Source: Delftia tsuruhatensis NBRC 16741 (GTDB lineage: Bacteria > Pseudomonadota > Gammaproteobacteria > Burkholderiales > Burkholderiaceae_C). Taken from it: DNA of 64,000 nt. Position 1 is the stretch's first letter, and each line of letters opens with the position of its first letter. Positions 1 through 8,749 of this stretch are shown in pieces. Location of the stretch: assembly GCF_001571325.1 (NCBI RefSeq), contig NZ_BCTO01000043.1, positions 1-64,000 on the forward strand, read 5' to 3'. A program made the translations under genes and the position numbers. The notes beneath the pieces are model-generated. The model was not told the origin of the DNA, made no database searches, and saw only the letters and a list, made by a program, of their open reading frames with translations.

Positions 1-31
1 CCACGCGCTTGACCGGGACCAAAACCTTCAT
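1..31 (-). CDS. etfB: Electron transfer flavoprotein beta subunit, N-terminal 10 codons (cut by window edge)
   Basis: The reverse strand from base 31 reads ATG and then encodes MKVLVPVKRV before the window ends. This is the characteristic N-terminus of proteobacterial EtfB, which with EtfA passes electrons from acyl-CoA dehydrogenases to the ETF:ubiquinone oxidoreductase. An AGGAG ribosome-binding site lies a few bases upstream (about 40-44). Only 10 residues are visible, so the call rests on that signature and on the well-placed start. Confidence 0.75.
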   Translation of the reverse strand, partial: MKVLVPVKRV

Positions 32-63
32 TGCAGCGGCTCCTGATTGATTGATAGATTGAC

Positions 64-75
64 GTTTACGTAAAC
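64..75. promoter_or_regulatory. Perfect 12-bp palindrome upstream of etfB, probable operator
   Basis: GTTTACGTAAAC is a perfect palindrome 33 bases upstream of the etfB start, inside the longer string TTGACGTTTACGTAAAC. It resembles operators of regulators of branched-chain amino-acid and fatty-acid catabolism (the MerR-family LiuR type, as I recall its motif). EtfAB serves those pathways, so the placement makes sense. The palindrome is seen directly; the regulator identity is inference. Confidence 0.45.
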
Positions 76-149
76 CGAAATCATTGTATGCGGCGCTGCA
101 GCAGCTGCGGCAGGTTTCCCTCACGGCCGAGGGCCGCATGCGCGCTCAC

Positions 150-181
150 AAAAAAGAACGATCGTGCCATTTTAAGCACGA
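150..181 (-). terminator. Intrinsic terminator of the mscS-type gene
   Basis: Read on the minus strand, TCGTGC (181-176) pairs with GCACGA (167-162) around an 8-nt loop and is followed by TCGTTC and a run of six T (155-150). It lies about 60 bases past the channel gene's stop. A second short inverted repeat (CTAGGA/TCCTAG, 229-244) overlaps that stop codon. Confidence 0.6.
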
Positions 182-240
182 CCATTGAGATTTCCTGCAG
201 GGGAACAGCCTGAACTCAGGGTATGCACCTAGGAATAATC

Positions 241-1530
241 CTAGCTGCTTTTCTCTGCCGCCTGGGCCACCACGCCCCCGCGTTCGGTGATCTGTACCAC
301 CTGCCTGGGGACCGGCAGGCTCACGCCTGCGGCACGCAGGCCGCGCAGTACGGCGAGGTTGACCTCGGAGCGCACATTTCCCTGGCCATTTTGCGGGTCG
401 TTGATGTAGTAGCTGAGACTGAACTGCAGGCCCTGCTCCACAAAGTCGACCAGAGCCACCGAAGGCGCGGGCGTCTTGAGCACGCGCGGCTGCGCGGCTG
501 CGGCTTCGAGCAGGATGCCGCGCACCTGCTCCACATCGCTGTCCATGCCCACGACGATGTTGGTGGACAGGCCGAACTTGACGTCGAATCCGGTGAGGTT
601 CTCCACACGCTGGGTGATCAGCGTCTCGTTGGGCACGATGGATTCGCGGCCGTTGAGCGCGCGAATGATGGTGTAGCGCGTGCGGATGTCGGTGATGCGG
701 CCCTCGAAGCCGTCCACGCGCACGTTGTCGCCGATGCGCAGCGCACGCTCGATCAGCACCAGAAAGCCGCTGACGTAGTTGGAGGCGATCTTCTGCATGC
801 CGAAACCCAGGCCCACGCCGATGGCGCCGCCCATGACGGACAGCGCCGTCAGGTCCACGCCCACCATGGACAGCGAGACCAGCAGGCCCACCAGGATCAG
901 CACGCTGCGCGTGATGTTCATGGCCACCTTGCGCATGGACAGGTCGCTGACCCACTGGTTGATGACCTTCTGCTCGAACAGCGTGGACAGCCAGAGCACG
1001 GCCACCATCATCAGGCCCGCCGACAGCGTGCCCTCGATCAGGTTGAGCAGGCTGACCGGCGTCTTGCCGATGTTGAACTGCAGGGCCTCCAGCTCCTCCA
1101 TGACCTGCGGCAGCAGGCCGATGCTGTGCAGCACCGCCGCGCCCCAGGCCAGCCAGGAAAAAATGCGCTCGATCAGGCGCACCACGGTGGAGTGGGGGAA
1201 GGTCCGGCTGAGCACCCGCGCCACGAAGCGGATCACCGACAGGGATACCAGCAGCGACACGGCCACGCGCAACCAGAACACCGTGGAAAACCGCGCCAGG
1301 ATCTCCTGGCTGGTGAAGACCAGCACCAGCGCCAGCAGCGGGAACAGTGCGCCATCGAGCGCATGGCGGCCAATCCATACGGAGGGCTTGCCATCGTTCA
1401 GATGGCCGTAGCGCGCATGCAGGCCGCGCATGGCGCCGTAGGCCAACAGCAGGCAGCCGATGAGAACGGAGAACTCCAGCCAGGCGCTGGAGCTTTGGAA
1501 GTCGTTGATGAGCTTGTCGAAGATGTCCAT
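241..1530 (-). CDS. MscS-family mechanosensitive ion channel
   Basis: A 429-residue inner-membrane protein. The N-terminal half carries several hydrophobic segments (about residues 18-35, 60-75, 88-105 and 125-145), and the MscS core follows from about residue 190. The pore-lining helix is recognisable as a Gly/Ala-rich stretch (SVMGGAIGVGLGFGMQKIA), followed by the beta domain (RIGDNVRVDGFEGRITDI, then RESIVPN). MscS channels open under membrane tension and release osmolytes during hypo-osmotic shock. The length exceeds E. coli MscS (286 aa), so this is a version with extra N-terminal helices. It stands alone between etfB and a crotonase-fold gene. Which solutes pass cannot be read from the sequence. 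Confidence 0.9.
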   Translation of the reverse strand: MDIFDKLINDFQSSSAWLEFSVLIGCLLLAYGAMRGLHARYGHLNDGKPSVWIGRHALDGALFPLLALVLVFTSQEILARFSTVFWLRVAVSLLVSLSVIRFVARVLSRTFPHSTVVRLIERIFSWLAWGAAVLHSIGLLPQVMEELEALQFNIGKTPVSLLNLIEGTLSAGLMMVAVLWLSTLFEQKVINQWVSDLSMRKVAMNITRSVLILVGLLVSLSMVGVDLTALSVMGGAIGVGLGFGMQKIASNYVSGFLVLIERALRIGDNVRVDGFEGRITDIRTRYTIIRALNGRESIVPNETLITQRVENLTGFDVKFGLSTNIVVGMDSDVEQVRGILLEAAAAQPRVLKTPAPSVALVDFVEQGLQFSLSYYINDPQNGQGNVRSEVNLAVLRGLRAAGVSLPVPRQVVQITERGGVVAQAAEKSS

Positions 1531-1622
1531 GGATCAGGGCCGTTCCGCCGCAAGGGTGCAGGCCGCCATCATCGCGCAGATCCAGGACAGGCCAACCGGA
1601 CCGGGGCCTACATGCAGGTCGG

Positions 1623-2432
1623 TCAGCGGCCCGTCTTCCAGGCCGGTTCGCGCTTGGCGGCGAAGGCCTGGGCGCCCTCCTGGGCGTCGGCATCCATCAT
1701 GTTGGCGGCCATGGTCTGGCCGGCCAGCTGGTAGGCGGCCTCGATGCCCATCTCGCGCTGGCGGTAGACCAGGGCCTTGCCCATGGCCACGGCCGCGCGG
1801 GGCTTGCTGACGATGGACTGCACGAAGTGCTCCACCGCATCGTCCAGCGCCTCCTCGGCCACCACGCGGTTGACCAGGCCCTGGTCCAGCGCCTGCTGCG
1901 CGTCGATGAAGTCGCCCGTGAGCAGCATCTCCATGGCCTGCTTGGCCGGCACATTGCGCACCAAGGGCACGCTGGGCGTGGCACAGAACAGGCCATAGTG
2001 GATGCCACTGGTGGCAAAGCGCGCCGCCTGCGCAGCAACGGCCAGATCGCACTGGGCCACGAGCTGACAGCCCGCCGCCGTGGCAATGCCGTGCACGCGC
2101 GCAATCACGGGCACGGGCAGCCGGTGGATGGACAGCATCATGCGGCTGCACTGGGCGAACAGCTTCTGGTAGTAGTCCAGCTGCGGATGGGCCGCCATGT
2201 CCTTGAGATTGTGTCCGGCGCAAAAGGCCTTGCCGGCTGCAGCCAGCACGACCACGCGCACCGACTCGTCACGCGCCACATCGTCCAGCGCCTGCTGCAG
2301 CTGCGTGAGCATCTGCTCGCCCAGGGCATTGAAGCGCTGCGGATCGTTGAGCGTGAGCCGCACGACGCCGCGCGCGTCGCGCTGCACGTCGAGCAGGGGG
2401 CTGGCTTCAGAAGGATGGGTGCTCGCGTTCAT
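1623..2432 (-). CDS. Enoyl-CoA hydratase/isomerase family protein, ECHDC3-like
   Basis: A 269-residue crotonase-fold protein. The CoA-binding and oxyanion-hole elements are present (AGHNLKDM near residue 75; HGIATAAGCQL near 125). The two glutamates used by classical enoyl-CoA hydratase (Glu144 and Glu164 of the rat enzyme) align with Gln in GCQL and Gly in SGIHYG, so canonical hydration is doubtful. This pattern matches the ECHDC3-like branch of poorly defined function. The start was set at ATG 2432 because a longer reading frame upstream is only the antisense shadow of the next gene. It lies 17 bp downstream of the HDAC-like gene on the same strand, so the two are probably cotranscribed. 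Confidence 0.82.
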   Translation of the reverse strand: MNASTHPSEASPLLDVQRDARGVVRLTLNDPQRFNALGEQMLTQLQQALDDVARDESVRVVVLAAAGKAFCAGHNLKDMAAHPQLDYYQKLFAQCSRMMLSIHRLPVPVIARVHGIATAAGCQLVAQCDLAVAAQAARFATSGIHYGLFCATPSVPLVRNVPAKQAMEMLLTGDFIDAQQALDQGLVNRVVAEEALDDAVEHFVQSIVSKPRAAVAMGKALVYRQREMGIEAAYQLAGQTMAANMMDADAQEGAQAFAAKREPAWKTGR

Positions 2433-2449
2433 GGTGCTCCAGATCGGAT

Positions 2450-3403
2450 TCAGAGGTCGGCCAGCACGCGCACGTGCGCTTCCACGCTGCGCGCAAGCGG
2501 CCCCATCACGTAGCCGCCTTCCAGGCAGGAGACGATACGCCCCTTGGAGAAGCGCCGCGCAATGTCCTTGATGCGCGAGGTGATCCAGGTGAAGTCCTGC
2601 TCGGTCATGCCCAGCTGGCCCATGTCGTCCTCGCGGTGGGCGTCGAAGCCGGCGCTGATGAAGATCAGCTCGGGCTTGAAGGCCTCCAGTCGCGGGATCC
2701 ACATCATCTCGACGATCTCGCGGATGTCCATGCCCTTGGTATAGGCGGCCACCGGCACGTTGACCATGTTGGCGGCCGGGTGCTGGTCGCCGCTGAAGGG
2801 ATAGAAGGGGTGCTGGAAGATGCCGCACATGAGCACGCGGTCGTCGCCGGAGAGGATGTCCTCCGTGCCATTGCCGTGGTGCACGTCGAAATCGATCACG
2901 GCCACGCGCTTGAGGTGGTGGCGGCTGAGCGCGTACTTCACGCCCACGGCCACGTTGTTGAAGAAGCAAAAGCCCATGGCCTGGTGGCGGGTGGCATGGT
3001 GGCCGGGAGGGCGCACGGCGCAAAAGGCGTTCTCCAGCTCGCCGGCCATCACCGCATCGGTGGCCGCCAGCGCGGCACCGGCCGCATGCAGCGCGGCCGA
3101 GAAGGTGTGGCTGTTGATGGATGTGTCGGTGTCGATCTGGGAGTACTCGGGGCCGCCGGCCTGCTGCTCCTCGATGAGGCGCTGGGTCAGGCCCTGCAGC
3201 GCGGCCACATGCATGCGGTCATGGGCCAGTTCGATGTCGGCCAGCGAGGCCTGGGGGGCCTCGTGCCGCTCCAGCGCATCGGCCACTCCGGTCACCAGCA
3301 GCCGGTCCTCGATGGCGTCCAGCCGGGCCGGGCACTCTGGGTGCCCCGGCCCCATCTCATGCCGCCAGCACTCCCTATGGGTGAAATAACCCGTCTTGCC
3401 CAC
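2450..3403 (-). CDS. Histone deacetylase-family (AcuC/HDAC-like) amidohydrolase
   Basis: A 317-residue class II HDAC-like zinc hydrolase, predicted to remove acetyl or acyl groups from lysines, polyamines or small amides. Family motifs appear in order: GPGHPECPARLDAI (residues 18-31), RPPGHHAT with the catalytic histidine pair, GFCFFNN, the zinc ligands in DFDVHHGNGTEDI, then GFDAH with the third ligand, and EGGYV near the C-terminus. All expected catalytic and metal residues are present. It probably forms an operon with the crotonase-fold gene, and it is divergent from moxR with only 42 bp between starts. The physiological substrate is not evident. Confidence 0.88.
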   Translation of the reverse strand: MGKTGYFTHRECWRHEMGPGHPECPARLDAIEDRLLVTGVADALERHEAPQASLADIELAHDRMHVAALQGLTQRLIEEQQAGGPEYSQIDTDTSINSHTFSAALHAAGAALAATDAVMAGELENAFCAVRPPGHHATRHQAMGFCFFNNVAVGVKYALSRHHLKRVAVIDFDVHHGNGTEDILSGDDRVLMCGIFQHPFYPFSGDQHPAANMVNVPVAAYTKGMDIREIVEMMWIPRLEAFKPELIFISAGFDAHREDDMGQLGMTEQDFTWITSRIKDIARRFSKGRIVSCLEGGYVMGPLARSVEAHVRVLADL

Positions 3404-3445
3404 AGTGATGTCTCCGCGATGTTTTTTTTAGGATAACGTCGCGCC

Positions 3446-4366
3446 ATGCAAGCTACACACAAGATCAAGGCGCTTCTGGATCAGCTTAACACGGTGGTTG
3501 TAGGGAAGCCGGCTCAGGTCCGCGACAGCGTGGCCTGCCTGCTGGCCGGGGGACACCTGCTGCTGGAAGACGTTCCCGGCGTGGGCAAGACCACGCTGGC
3601 CCATGCGCTGGCGCACAGCTTCGGGCTGCAGTTCTCGCGCGTGCAGTTCACGGCCGACCTCATGCCCAGCGACCTCACCGGCGTGTCCATCTATGAGCGC
3701 AGCAGCGAGTCCTTCGTCTTCCATCCAGGTCCCGTTTTCGCCCAGGTACTGCTGGCCGACGAGATCAACCGCGCCAGCCCCAAGACACAGAGCGCCCTGC
3801 TCGAAGCCATGGAAGAGCGCCAGGTCTCGTCCGAAGGCCGCACGCACCGCCTGCCCGAGCCCTTCTTCGTGATCGCCACGCAGAACCCGCAGGAACAGCT
3901 GGGCACCTTCCCGCTGCCCGAAAGCCAGCTGGACCGCTTTCTGATGCGCATCAGCCTGGGCTATCCCGACCGCGCGGCCGAGCGCTCCCTGCTGTCCGGC
4001 AATGGCCGGCGCGCCCAGGCCGATGCACTGCTCCCGCTGCTGGCCACGGACGAGCTGCAGCAGTTGCAGGCCGCCGTGCTGCAGGTCCATGCCAGCGATG
4101 CCTTGCTCGACTATGTGCAGGACCTGCTGGAGGCGACGCGCTCGGGCCAGTGGTTCGTGCAGGGCCTGTCGCCTCGCGCGGGCATTGCGCTGCTGCGCGC
4201 GGCCAGGGCGGTGGCCCTGATGGAGGGGCGCGACTACGTGGCGCCCGACGATGTGCAGGCCATCCTGCCGCAGACGGCCGCCCACCGCCTGGTGCCCATA
4301 GGCTCCAGCGGCCGGGGTGCCGTGGAGCAGGTGCGCGCCATGCTGGACGCCGTGGCGCTGCGCTGA
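3446..4366 (+). CDS. MoxR-family AAA+ ATPase
   Basis: A 306-residue cytoplasmic ATPase with Walker A (DVPGVGKTT, about residues 38-46) and Walker B (LLADEINRA, about 104-112), the sensor region ATQNPQEQLGTFPLPESQLDRF, and the C-terminal lid typical of MoxR. MoxR proteins act as chaperones that mature or activate partner proteins, usually encoded beside DUF58 and VWA or transglutaminase proteins. Here it is the first gene of a four-gene overlapping set. Its stop overlaps the start of the DUF58 gene (TGATG at 4364-4368), which implies translational coupling. Confidence 0.9.
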   Translation: MQATHKIKALLDQLNTVVVGKPAQVRDSVACLLAGGHLLLEDVPGVGKTTLAHALAHSFGLQFSRVQFTADLMPSDLTGVSIYERSSESFVFHPGPVFAQVLLADEINRASPKTQSALLEAMEERQVSSEGRTHRLPEPFFVIATQNPQEQLGTFPLPESQLDRFLMRISLGYPDRAAERSLLSGNGRRAQADALLPLLATDELQQLQAAVLQVHASDALLDYVQDLLEATRSGQWFVQGLSPRAGIALLRAARAVALMEGRDYVAPDDVQAILPQTAAHRLVPIGSSGRGAVEQVRAMLDAVALR

Positions 4367-5400
4367 TGCCGGCCGCTCCCGCGTCCTCGCCCGGCGCCGC
4401 CCAGCCGGGGGCATCGCTGCGCCAGCGCTGGTCTCCTGCGCGGCGCGTGCGCCAGTGGTGGCATGCCCGCCTGCCGCGCACCGACAGCCTCAGGCTGACC
4501 CAGCGCAATGTCTACATCATGCCCTCGCGCGCAGGCTGGGCCCTGGCGCTGACGCTGTGCGTGCTGCTGGTGGCGGCCATCAACTACCAGCTCAACCTGG
4601 GCTACCTGCTGACCTTTTTGCTGGCCGGAAGCGCGGCTGCGGGCATGGTGGTCGGCCACGGCAACCTGCGCGGCCTGGCAATGCACCTGCTGCCGCCGGC
4701 CGGCAGCTTTGCCGGCCAGCCCTGCCGCTTCGACGTGGTGCTGCACAACAGCCGCCGCAGCACGCGCTGGGGCATAGGCCTGGCCGTGCAGGGCGATGTC
4801 CCGGCCACCGACTGGACCTGGATCGATGTACCGGCACAGGGCAGCACCACGGCACAGTTGGCCTTCACGCCGCTGCGCCGGGGACGGCAGCCGCTGCCCA
4901 CGATCACGGCGGCCACCCGCTATCCGCTGGGCACCTTCCGCGTCTGGGCGCTGTGGCGCGCACAGACGCAGGCCTGGATCTACCCGGCGCCCGAGCACAA
5001 TCCGCCGCCCCTGCCACCGGCCAGCGCCGATGCCGGCGGCCGCAGCGCGGCTGCCACGCGGCACGGCGACGAGTTCGACGGTGTGCGGGCCTACCGTCGC
5101 GGCGATCCGCTCAAGCTGGTGGTCTGGAAAAAGGCTGCACAGGCCTTTGCCACGGGCAGCAACCAGCTGGTGAGCCGCGACCGCCCGCTGTCCCAGCAGC
5201 ACCGCCTGTGGCTGGATGCCAAGGCCACCGGCCTGGCCGACCCCGAGGCCCGCCTCAGCCGCCTGACCGCCTGGGTGCTGGCCGCGCGCCAGCAGGACCT
5301 GACCTGGGGCCTGCGCCTGCCCGACGGCCGCGAGATCGCCCCCGACCAGGGCCCGGCCCATGCCACGCTCTGCCTGGAAGCCCTGGCGGCCTGCCCATGA
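4366..5400 (+). CDS. DUF58 domain-containing membrane protein
   Basis: A 344-residue protein with two adjacent hydrophobic segments near residues 55-95 (GWALALTLCVLLVAAINYQL, then YLLTFLLAGSAAAGM) and a C-terminal DUF58 region marked by GDEFDGVRAYRRGDPLKLVVWK (about 230-250). DUF58 proteins are vWA-like partners of MoxR ATPases. The ATG at 4366 overlaps the moxR stop; the upstream extension in this frame is antisense or out-of-frame moxR sequence. The 3' end overlaps the next start in ATGA (5397-5400). Function is known only as part of the MoxR - DUF58 - transglutaminase module. Confidence 0.85.
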   Translation: MPAAPASSPGAAQPGASLRQRWSPARRVRQWWHARLPRTDSLRLTQRNVYIMPSRAGWALALTLCVLLVAAINYQLNLGYLLTFLLAGSAAAGMVVGHGNLRGLAMHLLPPAGSFAGQPCRFDVVLHNSRRSTRWGIGLAVQGDVPATDWTWIDVPAQGSTTAQLAFTPLRRGRQPLPTITAATRYPLGTFRVWALWRAQTQAWIYPAPEHNPPPLPPASADAGGRSAAATRHGDEFDGVRAYRRGDPLKLVVWKKAAQAFATGSNQLVSRDRPLSQQHRLWLDAKATGLADPEARLSRLTAWVLAARQQDLTWGLRLPDGREIAPDQGPAHATLCLEALAACP

Positions 5401-7547
5401 ATCGCACGTCCATGCCCTCCTCCTTCCAAGCCATTGCGCAGCCTGCGGCCACTTGGCGCCAGCGCCTGGCCGCCCTGCCCCGCGATGCGCGCGACACCCT
5501 GTTCCTGCTGGCCGTGGTGGCCTGGGTGCTGATGCCCCAGGCCGCCCACACGCCCTGGTGGACCATGGTCTTCGTGGCCGGCCTGCTGCTGTGGCGCGCC
5601 CTGCTGGCCTGGCGTGGCCAGCCCCTGCCCGGCCGCTGGCTGCTGGGCGGACTGCTGCTGCTGGCCCTGGGCGCCACCTGGGTCTCGCACGGCACCTTTG
5701 TCGGGCGCGATGCGGGCGTGACGCTGATCGTGCTGCTGCTGGCGCTCAAGACACTGGAGCTGCGCGCCCGGCGCGACGCCATGGTGGTGTTCTTCCTGGG
5801 CTTCTTCGCGCTGCTGGCCAACTTCTTCTACTCGCAGTCCCTGCTGCTGGCCCTGGCCATGGTGCTGGGCCTGCTGGGCCTGCTCACGGCCCTGGTCAAT
5901 GCCCACATGACCGCCGGCCGGCCGCCGCTGACCCAGGCGCTGCGCACGGCAGCCCTGCTGGCGCTATGGGGCACGCCGGTGATGGTGGCGCTGTTCCTGT
6001 TCTTTCCACGCATGGCCCCGCTGTGGGGCGTGCCGGGCAACGACCTGGCGGGCCGCAGCGGCCTGTCGGAGAACATGCGCGTGGGCTCCATGGCCTCGCT
6101 GGTGCTGGACGAGAACATCGCACTGCGCCTGCGCTTCGACACGCCCGACGGCGCCCCGCCACCGGCCAACACCCTGTACTTCCGCGGCCCCGTGCTGTCG
6201 CGCTTCGACGGCCAGGAATGGCAGATGGACACGGAGGCCGGGCTGGACAGCGCCCAGCTGCGCGTCTCGGGCGAAGGCGTGCGCTACCAGATGACCATAG
6301 AGCCCAGCCGCCGCCCCTGGCTGACCATGCTTGACGCCACGCCCCAGCCCCCCGAACTGCCCCAGGGCATGGGCACCGCCCGCATGACACCCCAGCTGCA
6401 ATGGCTGACCTGGCGCCCCATCACCGACGTGGTGCGCATCAGCGCCCAAAGCCATGTGCAGTTCAGCTACGGCCCGCTCAAGCCCACGCGCGGCCTGCGC
6501 CGCTACACCCAGCTGCCCGAAGGCAGCAACCCGCGCACGCTGGAACTGGCCCGGCAGATGCGTGCCGACCCGCAACTGGCCGATGCCACGCCCCGCGCCT
6601 GGGTGCAGGCCGCGCTGGCGCGCCTGCGCAAGGGCGGCTACACCTACACGCTGGAGCCCGGCGTGGTGGACAGCGTGCACACGGCCGATGACTTCTGGTT
6701 CGACAGCAAAGAGGGCTTTTGCGAGCACATCGCCTCCGCCTTCGCCGTGCTGATGCGCGGCATGGGCGTGCCTGCCCGCATCGTCACCGGCTACCAGGGT
6801 GGCGAGCGCAACCCGGTCGACGGCTACTGGACCGTGCGCAACGCCGACGCCCATGCCTGGACCGAGGTGTGGCTGGAGGATGAGGGCTGGGTTCGCATCG
6901 ACCCCACCGGCGCCGTGGCCCCGTCGCGCGTGGGCGAGTTCCAGCGCCTGCGCGCGCCGCAGGGCGCCATCGCCGGAGCCATGGGCAACTTCGTGGGCGT
7001 GGGCATGCTGCAGCAGATGCGCGCCGTGTGGGAGGCCGTCAACAACGGCTGGAACCAGTGGGTGCTCAACTACACGCAAAGCCGCCAGCTGGACCTGCTC
7101 AAGAACCTGGGCGTGCAATCGCCCTCGTGGGTGGACATGCTGCGCCTGCTGGGCGCGCTGGCCGGCGTGGCCGCGCTGGCGTGGCTGGCCTGGATGGCCC
7201 GCGCCCAGCGCACCAGCCGCGACGAATGGCTGCGCCTCATGGACAGGACCCGCGCCCGGCTGCGGCGCATCGGCCTGGACGCCGACGCCAGCCTGCCCCC
7301 ACGTGCGCTGGCAGCCCAGGTCATGGACCGCTGGGGCCGGGACGATGCCAAGGCGGCCCAGGCCCTTCACGACTGGCTCCTGGGCATGGAGCGCCAGCGC
7401 TACGCACGGCCATCCCCATCCTCATCCGCACCCGACACCCCCGGCCTGCCCGCCCTGCGACGCCAATGGCGGGCGCTGGACTGGCCACGCACTCCGCAGC
7501 CACGGCCACAAGCCGCCGCTGCCGGCCCCACGACAAGCACACCATGA
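5397..7547 (+). CDS. TgpA-like transmembrane transglutaminase (DUF3488-type)
   Basis: A 716-residue inner-membrane protein. The first 200 or so residues hold about six hydrophobic helices. A periplasmic transglutaminase-like domain follows, with the Cys-His-Asp triad recognisable in KEGFCEHIASAFA (about 440-452), NADAHAWTEVW (about 482-492) and RIDPTG. A late helix near residues 580-600 (LLGALAGVAALAWLAWMA) precedes a basic cytoplasmic tail with a DUF4129-like look. The family member TgpA of Pseudomonas is important for growth; its substrate is uncertain. The ATG overlaps the stop of the DUF58 gene (ATGA), and the end overlaps mltB (ATGA, 7544-7547), so the set is a single coupled operon. Confidence 0.88.
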   Translation: MNRTSMPSSFQAIAQPAATWRQRLAALPRDARDTLFLLAVVAWVLMPQAAHTPWWTMVFVAGLLLWRALLAWRGQPLPGRWLLGGLLLLALGATWVSHGTFVGRDAGVTLIVLLLALKTLELRARRDAMVVFFLGFFALLANFFYSQSLLLALAMVLGLLGLLTALVNAHMTAGRPPLTQALRTAALLALWGTPVMVALFLFFPRMAPLWGVPGNDLAGRSGLSENMRVGSMASLVLDENIALRLRFDTPDGAPPPANTLYFRGPVLSRFDGQEWQMDTEAGLDSAQLRVSGEGVRYQMTIEPSRRPWLTMLDATPQPPELPQGMGTARMTPQLQWLTWRPITDVVRISAQSHVQFSYGPLKPTRGLRRYTQLPEGSNPRTLELARQMRADPQLADATPRAWVQAALARLRKGGYTYTLEPGVVDSVHTADDFWFDSKEGFCEHIASAFAVLMRGMGVPARIVTGYQGGERNPVDGYWTVRNADAHAWTEVWLEDEGWVRIDPTGAVAPSRVGEFQRLRAPQGAIAGAMGNFVGVGMLQQMRAVWEAVNNGWNQWVLNYTQSRQLDLLKNLGVQSPSWVDMLRLLGALAGVAALAWLAWMARAQRTSRDEWLRLMDRTRARLRRIGLDADASLPPRALAAQVMDRWGRDDAKAAQALHDWLLGMERQRYARPSPSSSAPDTPGLPALRRQWRALDWPRTPQPRPQAAAAGPTTSTP

Positions 7548-8722
7548 CCAAGCAACGACTGATCCCCTCCGCCCTGCTGCTGCTTGCGGCCGCCGCCCTG
7601 CCCTGCGGCGCGCTGGCCAGCAAGCCGGCGCCCGCCCAGACCGGCGCAGCCAAGACTGCCGCCAAGTCCACGGCCAAACCTTCCACGAAAAAGCGCACGG
7701 CCGCTGCTGCCGCCGCTACGGCCGCTGGCGGCGCCGCCGTGGCCAGGACCGTGCAGGGCAGCACGCCCTACGGCGAACGGCCTGAAGCCATGCAGATGGC
7801 CGCCGACATTGCGATGCGCCACGACCTGCCGGTGGACTGGGTGCGCGAGACCATCGCCCAGGCCCGCTTTCTGCCCCAGGTGCCGCGCCTGATGACGCCG
7901 GCCGTCCAGGGCACGGCCAAGAACTGGGGCGTCTACCGCAGCCGCTTTGTCGAGCCCGTGCGCATACGTGCCGGGACACGCTTTTGGCAGGCCAATGCCG
8001 CTGCGCTGGCGCGTGCCGAAAAGCAGTACGGCGTGCCGGCCGAAATCATCGTCGGCATCATCGGCGTGGAGACCATCTACGGCCAGCAGATGGGCAACTT
8101 CCGCGTGATGGACGCCCTGGCCACGCTGAGCTTCGACTTCCCTGCCGCCCACCCGCGCGCTGCGGCGCGCACCGAGTACTTCCGTGGCGAGCTGGAGCAG
8201 TTCCTGCGCTTCACCCACCGTGCGGGCACGGACCCGTTCTCGCTGCGCGGCAGCTACGCAGGCGCCATGGGCATGGGCCAGTTCATGCCCAGCAGCTGGG
8301 TGAAGTGGGCCGTGGACTTCGACGGCGACGACCGCATCGACCTGTTCGGCAGCGCGGCCGATGCCATCGGCTCGGTGGCCAACTACTTTGTCGCGCATGG
8401 CTGGAAAAGCGGCATGCCCACCCACTACCCGGTGATCATGCAGGCCCAGGGCGCCGACCTGGCCGCCCTGCTGGCGCCCGACATCCTTCCCCAGTTCACG
8501 GCCGACGAGATGGCCGCACGCGGCGTGCAGTTGCCAGGCGACGGCGCCGCGCACCCGGGGCCGCTGGCCCTGGTCAAGCTGGAAAACGGCGCGCAGGGCC
8601 AGCCGCTGTACATCGCGGGCACGGAGAACTTCTATGCCATCACGCGCTACAACTGGTCCAGCTACTACGCGCTGTCCGTGATCGAGCTGGGCCAGGAAGT
8701 CGCGGCAGCCATGGGCCGCTGA
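7544..8722 (+). CDS. mltB: Membrane-bound lytic murein transglycosylase B
   Basis: A 392-residue cell-wall lytic enzyme of the MltB family that cleaves the MurNAc-GlcNAc bond with anhydro-muropeptide formation. A signal peptide (about residues 1-23) is followed by an Ala/Lys-rich linker (about 25-65). The catalytic core includes VGIIGVETIYGQQMGN, with the catalytic Glu in VETIYG (about 180-190), and GSYAGAMGMGQFMPSSW (about 240-256). There is no lipobox cysteine in the signal sequence, so it may be a soluble periplasmic form rather than a lipoprotein. The start overlaps the preceding stop, placing a murein hydrolase in the MoxR/transglutaminase operon. Confidence 0.88.
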   Translation: MTKQRLIPSALLLLAAAALPCGALASKPAPAQTGAAKTAAKSTAKPSTKKRTAAAAAATAAGGAAVARTVQGSTPYGERPEAMQMAADIAMRHDLPVDWVRETIAQARFLPQVPRLMTPAVQGTAKNWGVYRSRFVEPVRIRAGTRFWQANAAALARAEKQYGVPAEIIVGIIGVETIYGQQMGNFRVMDALATLSFDFPAAHPRAAARTEYFRGELEQFLRFTHRAGTDPFSLRGSYAGAMGMGQFMPSSWVKWAVDFDGDDRIDLFGSAADAIGSVANYFVAHGWKSGMPTHYPVIMQAQGADLAALLAPDILPQFTADEMAARGVQLPGDGAAHPGPLALVKLENGAQGQPLYIAGTENFYAITRYNWSSYYALSVIELGQEVAAAMGR

Positions 8723-8749
8723 TCCAGGCCATCCAAACCGTCGAGGCGG

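Noticed and set aside
223-1734. 503-codon open frame on the plus strand opposite the MscS gene
   Set aside because: It is His/Gln/Ala-rich antisense translation of high-GC codons with no family features; the minus-strand protein shows all MscS motifs.
2433-3023. N-terminal extension fusing the crotonase protein to upstream sequence
   Set aside because: The extension is an out-of-frame reading of the HDAC-like gene; the real start is the ATG at 2432.
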